This document shows, one piece after another, positions 58,419 through 64,000 of a stretch of 64,000 nucleotides of DNA. Made by a program: the position numbers and the translations under genes. The notes beneath the pieces are model-generated. The model saw only the letters and a list, made by a program, of their open reading frames with translations, was not told the DNA's origin and did no database searches. The DNA is from DATLMR01 sp035634255 (GTDB lineage Bacteria; Acidobacteriota; Blastocatellia; UBA7656), in contig DASQDI010000141.1 in NCBI GenBank assembly GCA_035634255.1, forward strand, positions 17,224 to 81,223, read 5' to 3'. Every line of letters begins with the position of its first letter. The first letter of the stretch is position 1.

Positions 58419-60869
58419 ATGAAAGCAAAGAAAAACAGAAAGAAGAATCATCAGAAGAGCGCAGGCTCGCCGCACCGAGGCCCGAAATATTGGGTGACAA
58501 TGAGCGCGATGGGTGCCCTGGTTGCCTACGGCGCTTTCGGGAGCAAGACCGTAACGCCGGCGTACGGACAGAGGCAGCTCAGTTCTTTCACGGCCCTTTA
58601 CCAACAGGCCCGGCGCTTCGACATTCCGCCCGGCCCTCTGGAAGCGGCTCTGAAGACATTCCGCGAGGTGACCGGATGGCGAGTGCTTGAGACCGCGGAC
58701 AAGATCGGCGACCTCGCGTCGCCCGGCGTCTCAGGGGTCCACACCGCCGAGCAGGCGTTGAAGCACCTTCTGGCGGGAACGGGAGTCGTCTACCGGATTA
58801 CCGCCCCGCAGACGGTGGCGCTCGAAATATCAGGCCCGTCGGATTCGGTCGAAGTAAGCGGCGTCCTGCCGGAGCCTTTATCGCCGAAGTATACCGAGCC
58901 CCTGCGTGACATCCCTCAGACGATCACCGTGATACCCAAAGACATGATAGAGAAGCAGTCCGCGACGACTCTGCGCGACGTGCTTCGCAACGTGCCGGGC
59001 CTCACGCTCACGGCCGGAGAAGGCGGGGCGCCCGCGGGCGACAACCTGACTTTGCGCGGGTTCAGCGCGCGCAACGACGTTTTCATAGACGGCGTGCGCG
59101 ACCTCAGCCCGCAGGCGCGCGACCCGTTCAACCTGGAGCAGGTCGAGATAACGAAAGGGCCGTCGTCGGCTTACAATGGGCGCGGCTCGACCGGCGGCGC
59201 GATCAATCTGGTGAGCAAGTCGCCGGGCCTCGATCCTTATTACGGTTTCACGATGAACCTCGGCTCCGACGACACGAAGCGTGTCACGGGCGACATCAGC
59301 GTGCCGCTTGACCGCTTAGGCCTCGGGGAGCGCACCGCCTTCCGCATGAACTTCGTGGCGCACGAATCCGGTGTGGCCGGGCGTGACGTGGTGGAGAACC
59401 GGAGGTGGGGGATCGCCCCGTCCCTCGCGTTAGGGCTCGGGACGCCGACGCGGCTCACCCTGAGCTACTTCAAACTGGCGCAGGATAACATTTCCGACTA
59501 CGGCATTCCGTGGGTCCCGGCCACGAATAACGCGCTCAGGGAATTTCGCGACAAGCCCGCTCCCGTGCCGCGCGACACATTCTATGGGCTCAAGGACCGC
59601 GACTACGAGGAGCTCAACTCGGAGCTCGCGACCGTCAAGTTTGAGCGCGACTTCAGCGATAACCTCACCCTGCGCAGCCAACTGCGCTTCGGCCATTCGA
59701 CGCGGGATTCGATTGCGACCCCGCCCCGCTTCGCCGGCAACGATTCGACCGACATCAACCGTGAAATGCGGTCCTGGCTCACCAAGGACGAGATATGGGA
59801 CAACCAGACCGATATGAGGGCGAGGTTTTCGACGGGCGGGATTCAACACTCTCTGGTGGCAGGTCTTGCCCTTACGCGCGAAGACAATGAGCGCACGACT
59901 CGCACCGCCCCGAACATGCTCACGACCCTGTTGAATCCCAACCCCGACGATACGTTTCCCGGCGAGATCACGGTCGGCCCCATAGTCGGCGATGTCATCG
60001 GCAATTCCATCGCCGCCTACGCTTTCGACACGGTGAGGCTCAGCGAAAAATTCGAAGTGAGCGGAGGGTTACGATGGGACTACTTCGATGTCGAAGGCAT
60101 AAGCACGACCGGCTCTGAGGTCACAAGAATCGACCGCATGCTGAGTTGGAGGGCCGGGGCGGTTTACAAACCGAAGCCGGAGGGGACCGTCTACGTCGCC
60201 TACGGAACGTCGCTCAACCCGTCTCTGGAAGGGCTCTCGTATGGGACCGCCAACACGGCCATCGAGCCCGAGAAGACTTACACGTTTGAGATGGGGACCA
60301 AGTGGGACTTCTTCAGGCAAAGGATGCTTCTGAGTGTCGCGGCATTCCGGGTCAATAAGACCAACGCCCGAACGCCCGGCCTCCTTCCCGACGACCCCCC
60401 GCAGGTGCTCGACGGCGAGCAGCGCGTCTACGGTGCCGAGGTCGGAGTAACGGGCAACATCACCCGCGAGTGGCAGGTCTTCGCCGCCTACACTTACCTC
60501 GACAGCGAGATATTGAAGACCAACGCGGGCTTATTGCCCAACACCGTGTCGGATCTGGGCAAAGAGCTTATAAACACGCCGAAGAACTCCGTCAGCATAT
60601 GGACCGGCTACCAGTTCCCGTGGAGGCTCGACGTGGGCGGCGGCGCGCGTTTCGTGGACGACCGCTACGGCAACACCATAAACACGAGGCGCGTGAAGAG
60701 CTACTGGACGATTGATGCCACGGCCTCTTACCCCCTGACGAGGCATATCGACCTCAGGCTCAACCTCTACAACCTGACCGACGAGTATTACTTCGACCGG
60801 ATCGGCGGAGGCCATCTCATACCCGGACCGGCCAGGTCCGCGAACGTGAGCCTCGGCTTCAGGTTTTAG
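58419..60869 (+). CDS. TonB-dependent siderophore receptor with STN domain
   Basis: The protein of about 816 residues has a Lys-rich N terminus and a signal-like helix (YWVTMSAMGALVAYGAFGS), then an STN secretin/TonB short domain (FDIPPGPLEAALKTFREVTG, about 70-130). The plug domain has RDIPQTITVIPKDMIEKQSA, NLTLRGFSARNDVFIDGVRD and EITKGPSSAYNGRGSTGGAI-like segments. The 22-stranded barrel ends in ANVSLGFRF with the terminal Phe. It transports ferric siderophores across the outer membrane; the STN domain suggests signalling to an anti-sigma factor, although none is visible here. The ATG at 58419 is chosen because GGAGG lies upstream; starts at 58335 and 58338 are also in frame. Confidence 0.9.
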   Translation: MKAKKNRKKNHQKSAGSPHRGPKYWVTMSAMGALVAYGAFGSKTVTPAYGQRQLSSFTALYQQARRFDIPPGPLEAALKTFREVTGWRVLETADKIGDLASPGVSGVHTAEQALKHLLAGTGVVYRITAPQTVALEISGPSDSVEVSGVLPEPLSPKYTEPLRDIPQTITVIPKDMIEKQSATTLRDVLRNVPGLTLTAGEGGAPAGDNLTLRGFSARNDVFIDGVRDLSPQARDPFNLEQVEITKGPSSAYNGRGSTGGAINLVSKSPGLDPYYGFTMNLGSDDTKRVTGDISVPLDRLGLGERTAFRMNFVAHESGVAGRDVVENRRWGIAPSLALGLGTPTRLTLSYFKLAQDNISDYGIPWVPATNNALREFRDKPAPVPRDTFYGLKDRDYEELNSELATVKFERDFSDNLTLRSQLRFGHSTRDSIATPPRFAGNDSTDINREMRSWLTKDEIWDNQTDMRARFSTGGIQHSLVAGLALTREDNERTTRTAPNMLTTLLNPNPDDTFPGEITVGPIVGDVIGNSIAAYAFDTVRLSEKFEVSGGLRWDYFDVEGISTTGSEVTRIDRMLSWRAGAVYKPKPEGTVYVAYGTSLNPSLEGLSYGTANTAIEPEKTYTFEMGTKWDFFRQRMLLSVAAFRVNKTNARTPGLLPDDPPQVLDGEQRVYGAEVGVTGNITREWQVFAAYTYLDSEILKTNAGLLPNTVSDLGKELINTPKNSVSIWTGYQFPWRLDVGGGARFVDDRYGNTINTRRVKSYWTIDATASYPLTRHIDLRLNLYNLTDEYYFDRIGGGHLIPGPARSANVSLGFRF

Positions 60870-60886
60870 GTCGAAGAACTTTCAGG

Positions 60887-60920
60887 AAGGCCCGGCGCTT
60901 CACACGCCGGGGCCTTCTTC
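60887..60920 (+). terminator. Terminator after the TonB receptor gene
   Basis: AAGGCCCGGCG (60887-60897) pairs with CGCCGGGGCCTT (60905-60916) with one bulge and a 7-base loop, followed by CTTC. Confidence 0.5.
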
Positions 60921-60943
60921 GCCGGTGACGGAGCGAGAGAAGA

Positions 60944-61624
60944 ATGCTGATGCCGATTCCCGACATACTGACTGCCGAGCAGGCCGAGCAGTGTCGCCGG
61001 GCGCTTGAAGAGAGCGAATGGGTCGACGGGCGAATCACTGCGGGGCACCAGTCGGCCAGGGCGAAAGATAACCAGCAGCTTCCCGAAGGTCATCCGGTGG
61101 CGAGACAACTGGGGGACCTGATCCTTGCGGCGCTCGAACGCAATCCCGTTTTCATGGCCGCGGCCCTGCCGCTGAAGGTATTCCCGCCATTGTTCAACCT
61201 CTACAAGGATGGGCAGGGGTTCGGCACGCACGTCGATAACGCGATTCGCCAGGTGACGGGCACGCCGCATCGCGTCCGCACGGACCTCTCGGCCACACTC
61301 TTCCTCACCCAACCCGACGAATACGACGGAGGCGAATTGCTCGTGGAGGACACCTACGGCGTGCACAACATCAAGCTGCCCGCGGGCCATCTGATTCTTT
61401 ACCCGTCGACCAGCCTGCATCGCGTGCGCCCGGTGACGCGCGGCATGCGTATCGCGTCTTTCTTCTGGATTCAGAGCATGGTGCGGGACGACGGTCAGCG
61501 CACTCTCTTGTTCGATCTCGATATGGCCATCCAGCGCATCAATCAGGACATGCCCGATCACGCTTCCACGGTGCAGCTGACCGGCGTCTATCACAACCTG
61601 TTGCGACGGTGGGCAGACGTTTGA
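60944..61624 (+). CDS. piuC: PKHD-type Fe(II)/2-oxoglutarate hydroxylase (PiuC/YbiX-like)
   Basis: The 226-residue protein belongs to the P4Hc dioxygenases. The metal triad is visible: HVDNAIRQV (HxD) and the His in YPSTSLHRVRPVTRG, with the 2-oxoglutarate Arg after it. The middle YDGGELLVED is a family hallmark. Genes of this type are found beside TonB siderophore receptors, as here, and are thought to modify siderophores or their receptors. It starts 74 bases after the receptor stop, behind a terminator, so it may have its own promoter. Length is typical. Confidence 0.92.
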   Translation: MLMPIPDILTAEQAEQCRRALEESEWVDGRITAGHQSARAKDNQQLPEGHPVARQLGDLILAALERNPVFMAAALPLKVFPPLFNLYKDGQGFGTHVDNAIRQVTGTPHRVRTDLSATLFLTQPDEYDGGELLVEDTYGVHNIKLPAGHLILYPSTSLHRVRPVTRGMRIASFFWIQSMVRDDGQRTLLFDLDMAIQRINQDMPDHASTVQLTGVYHNLLRRWADV

Positions 61625-61696
61625 GCAGAGCGCGCCGGGCCATCCACCCGCATCAGCTGTTTTCACCCATGAGTATTTTTGAGGAGATATAAAGTA

Positions 61697-62881
61697 ATGG
61701 CGCGGTTTCGTAAAATCATCTTCTGGTGTCATCTGCCGGTGGGGGTGTTTGTGGGCCTGGTCGTCCTGCTGATGTCGGTCACGGGAGTGCTGCTGACTTA
61801 CGAACGGCAGATCACGTTATGGGCGGACACGCGCGGTTATCACGCGGCTCCCGCTCAGGGGGCCGCGCGACTTCCGATAGAGGCTCTGCTCGCCAGGGTT
61901 AAGGAGGCGGAGCCCGACGCTCAGCTCTCCGCCCTTACGCTGCGCTCCGACCCTTCGGCCCCGGCCGCGGTCGGCCTCACGGGAGGGCGCACCCTGTTCG
62001 TCAATCCCTACACGGGGGGAGTGATGGGCGAAGGGTCGAGGAGAGTGAGAAGCTTCTTTCGCACGGTGACTGACTTGCACCGCTGGCTCGGCGTGCAGGG
62101 CGAAGGCCGAGCCACCGGGCGAGCCATCACGGGCGCGTGTAATCTTGGATTCCTCTTTCTGGTCGTCAGCGGCTTCTACCTCTGGTGGCCCCGGAAATGG
62201 TCGTGGTCGCAGGTCAAGAGCGTGCTCTGGTTCAAGTCAGGGCTGCCCGGCAAGGCGCGCGATTTCAACTGGCACAACGTGATCGGATTCTGGTCGGCCA
62301 TCCCGCTCTTCGTGGTCGTGCTGTCGGCGGTCGTGATCTCGTACCCGTGGGCGAGCAATCTCGTCTATCGCCTGTCGGGAGAGCAGCCCCCCGCGCCGAG
62401 GCAGGCCGCGCCGCCCGGAGAGCCCGCCGCGCCGGTTGTGGAAGTGCCCCTGTCGGGGCTCGACAATCTCTGGGCTCGCGCGGAGCAACAGGTGCCCGGC
62501 TGGCAAATCATGAGCCTGCGTCTGGCGGGGGCCGCGGACGCGCCGGCCGTATTCACTATCGATCAGGGCGACGGGGGACAGCCGCACAAGCGGGCGCAGC
62601 TCACCCTCGATAGGGCCAGTGGCGAAGTCGTTCGATGGGAGCCGTTCTCCAGTTATACTCCCGGCCGCCAGCTCCGCTCGTTGTTGCGCTTCGCGCATAC
62701 CGGGGAAGCGGCCGGCATCGCGGGCCAGACTGTCGCGGGGCTCGTGTCGGCGGGCGGCGCGGTGCTCGTGTGGACCGGGCTGGCGCTCACGTGGAGGCGC
62801 TTTCGCGCGTGGCTGGCGCGGGCGAGGCCTCGCGAAGTCATCCGCTCAACCTCTCGCCTCGCGGGAGAGAGCGGCGAATAG
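61697..62881 (+). CDS. PepSY-domain membrane protein (siderophore-iron reductase-like)
   Basis: The protein of about 394 residues has the PepSY_TM pattern: helix 1 (IIFWCHLPVGVFVGLVVLLM) starting with the conserved H in WCHLPVG, a periplasmic region, then DLHRWLGVQGEGR, helix 2 (LGFLFLVVSGFYLWWPRKWS), helix 3 around NWHNVIGFWSAIPLFVVVLS and a last helix near the C terminus. The paired His residues (HRWLG, WHNVIG) can bind heme, as in iron-siderophore reductases next to TonB receptors. It is the fourth element of the iron locus. GAGGAG ten bases before the ATG at 61697 decides the start. Confidence 0.88.
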   Translation: MARFRKIIFWCHLPVGVFVGLVVLLMSVTGVLLTYERQITLWADTRGYHAAPAQGAARLPIEALLARVKEAEPDAQLSALTLRSDPSAPAAVGLTGGRTLFVNPYTGGVMGEGSRRVRSFFRTVTDLHRWLGVQGEGRATGRAITGACNLGFLFLVVSGFYLWWPRKWSWSQVKSVLWFKSGLPGKARDFNWHNVIGFWSAIPLFVVVLSAVVISYPWASNLVYRLSGEQPPAPRQAAPPGEPAAPVVEVPLSGLDNLWARAEQQVPGWQIMSLRLAGAADAPAVFTIDQGDGGQPHKRAQLTLDRASGEVVRWEPFSSYTPGRQLRSLLRFAHTGEAAGIAGQTVAGLVSAGGAVLVWTGLALTWRRFRAWLARARPREVIRSTSRLAGESGE

Positions 62882-62931
62882 GGACTGCCCGATGGCCCGT
62901 CACGCCGGCCATCGAATCGGGAGGCGAGTCA

Positions 62932-62967
62932 CAGGGCCGGCTCGATGTAGTGCCGGCCCTGTTGCTT
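62932..62967 (+). terminator. Intrinsic terminator at the end of the iron locus
   Basis: CAGGGCCGGC (62932-62941) pairs perfectly with GCCGGCCCTG (62952-62961), followed by TTGCTT. Confidence 0.65.
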
Positions 62968-63040
62968 CGTTCAGCATAAATCTTTAGATTTTATATGTGG
63001 ACGACCTTACCTACCTGATTCATTAAGGGAGGACAGCACG

Positions 63041-63340
63041 ATGGCAGACCATCACAAAATGAATATTCATGAGAATGCGGCCCGCGTTATCGAATGGCTA
63101 CAGGGGCACCGCACGGAGTTCGAGCAGGATGGTATAGAGGAATCGAGTCTGGCCGGCTCAATCGGGCTATCGGAGGACGAGGTGAGGGAAGCGATAGACC
63201 ACCTTGAGGCCCATGAAGACGTGGCCAGAGTGCCGGAAGCGTTAAGTAACACGCCTCGATTCTTACTCAAACCGGCCCGCGGCTGGCACGAAATAAACGA
63301 GAGGCCGGTCGGAGAAACACATGCGAAGGGAAACGTGTAG
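63041..63340 (+). CDS. Small winged-helix-like protein, 99 residues
   Basis: I do not recognise this protein by name. Its pattern of helices (ENAARVIEWLQGHRTEFEQD, LAGSIGLSEDEVREAIDHLE) followed by a wing-like turn (ARVPEALSNTPRFLLKPARG) resembles a winged helix-turn-helix DNA-binding domain. GGAGGA before the ATG gives a strong ribosome site. It is alone between a terminator and the nucleoside-transporter gene 180 bases downstream. It could be a small regulator or an RNA-binding protein. The 63341-63523 gap shows nothing else. Confidence 0.65.
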   Translation: MADHHKMNIHENAARVIEWLQGHRTEFEQDGIEESSLAGSIGLSEDEVREAIDHLEAHEDVARVPEALSNTPRFLLKPARGWHEINERPVGETHAKGNV

Positions 63341-63523
63341 GTGTTGAGAGCGTGATCCGACCGACGAATCCGGATCATGTGCTTCGCGTCACCCGGCCCG
63401 CAGGCAACGCCGGATGGTTCATTCAAACTCATGCCGCGGGCTCGGGTGATGCCAACTTTTCGGCCATCTAGCATCAAGAAAGTCCTTGTCCCGAAACTGA
63501 TAAACGGCTACAGTCAGGGACTC

Positions 63524-64000
63524 ATGCAATACCGCTTAATTTCACTGGCCGGGTTCTTCACGTTCGCCGCTATAGCATGGCTCTTTTCCACCAATAGGCA
63601 AAAGGTGAATTGGAAGACCGTCGGGTGGGGGGTGGGCCTGCAACTTCTGTTCGGGCTGTTGATCTTCCGGCTGCCGGGCGCGCAACACGTCTTTGTGTGG
63701 CTCAACGACGCGGTCATAGCGTTGCTCAATGCCTCGAAGAGCGGCTCGGCGTTTCTGCTCGGCCCGCTGGCGGCCGCGCCGGGGGAGCCGGGCTCGGTCG
63801 GCTTCATCCTGCTTTTTCAGGCTCTCCCCGTAGCAATCTTCTTTTCGGCCTTCACGGCCGCGCTCTACCACCTGCGCGTTCTTCAGGTGTTCGTCCGCTT
63901 CTTCGCGATGCTGTTTCGCCGCACGATGAGCATCAGCGGCGCGGAGTCTTTGTGCAGCGCCGCGAACATTTTCGTGGGCGTCGAATCGGCGCTGGTCATC
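63524..64000 (+). CDS. nupC: NupC-family nucleoside transporter (partial)
   Basis: The first 159 residues of a concentrative nucleoside transporter are visible. The N terminus begins MQYRLISLAGFFTFAAIAWL, followed by the conserved VNWKTVGWGVGLQLLFGLLI. A hydrophobic Gly-rich middle and the family motif MSISGAESLCSAANIFVGVE follow. It imports nucleosides across the inner membrane using a cation gradient. The frame continues to the end of the window without a stop, so the C-terminal half lies outside. AGGGA lies before the ATG at 63524. Confidence 0.9.
   Translation, partial: MQYRLISLAGFFTFAAIAWLFSTNRQKVNWKTVGWGVGLQLLFGLLIFRLPGAQHVFVWLNDAVIALLNASKSGSAFLLGPLAAAPGEPGSVGFILLFQALPVAIFFSAFTAALYHLRVLQVFVRFFAMLFRRTMSISGAESLCSAANIFVGVESALVI

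Overview
The window is GC-rich bacterial DNA with dense, mostly short-spaced genes, frequent four-base start/stop overlaps, several TTG and GTG starts backed by good Shine-Dalgarno sequences, and intrinsic terminators. The gene set points to a Gram-negative bacterium: a TonB-dependent receptor, a heptosyltransferase-like glycosyltransferase, RseP, and a PilS/PilR pair next to type IV pilins. Details such as the DUF3857 transglutaminase protein, the TPR and ABC-2 neighbourhood, the Cys-rich secreted protein and the run of pilin paralogues resemble Acidobacteriota, perhaps Blastocatellia. That placement is an inference from gene style; no rRNA is present. One tRNA (Val, GAC) was found. There is no CRISPR array, transposase or integrase.

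Layout. 1-4 kb: end of a PilS-like kinase, PilR, and three type IV pilin genes; the first two have sigma-54 promoter sequences. 4.1-8.5 kb: a membrane alkaline-phosphatase-superfamily enzyme, an ABC-2 permease and a TPR protein. 8.6-11.2 kb (minus): GT9 glycosyltransferase, isoprenylcysteine-methyltransferase-like protein and DUF3108 protein. 11.4-17.1 kb: Dxr, RseP, a secreted subtilase and two small proteins. 17.3-25.6 kb: a PDZ/GAF/SpoIIE phosphatase, an M24 peptidase, a SET-domain remnant, LexA, a small zincin, a Tat-exported RidA and an M15-like protein. Two long inverted-repeat elements lie in this part.

25.8-33.8 kb holds the most interesting block: an AdoMet-decarboxylase-like proenzyme, a DUF4178 zinc-ribbon membrane protein, a 60-residue membrane protein, DUF350, a membrane-fused spermidine-synthase-like enzyme, a secreted protein with three tandem repeats, a Tat/lipobox flavin oxidoreductase and a His-containing polytopic membrane protein. 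Start/stop overlaps and short gaps suggest a coordinated unit. It probably makes or uses a polyamine-like group at the cytoplasmic membrane, and may extend to the oxidase and the last membrane protein.

34-44 kb: an M16 peptidase pair, a glutaredoxin, a DUF3857/transglutaminase protein, an alpha-amylase-family enzyme, rpoD (with a likely small RNA or leader upstream), a uroporphyrinogen-decarboxylase-family protein and tRNA-Val. 44-50 kb: a DUF6766 protein and an NHEJ-like DNA repair set (LigD with phosphoesterase and polymerase domains, a separate second phosphoesterase, a small basic protein and a separate ATP-dependent ligase) without a visible Ku. 50-52 kb: a GH1-RmlD fusion. 52.9-57.8 kb: a complete cyanophycin cycle (isoaspartyl dipeptidase, cyanophycinase, cyanophycin synthetase) plus a 51-residue membrane protein. 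57.9-62.9 kb: an iron-acquisition locus with a consensus-like promoter, a perfect Fur-type palindrome, a possible iron-regulated small RNA, a TonB siderophore receptor, a PiuC-like hydroxylase and a PepSY reductase-like protein. The window ends inside a NupC-type nucleoside transporter.
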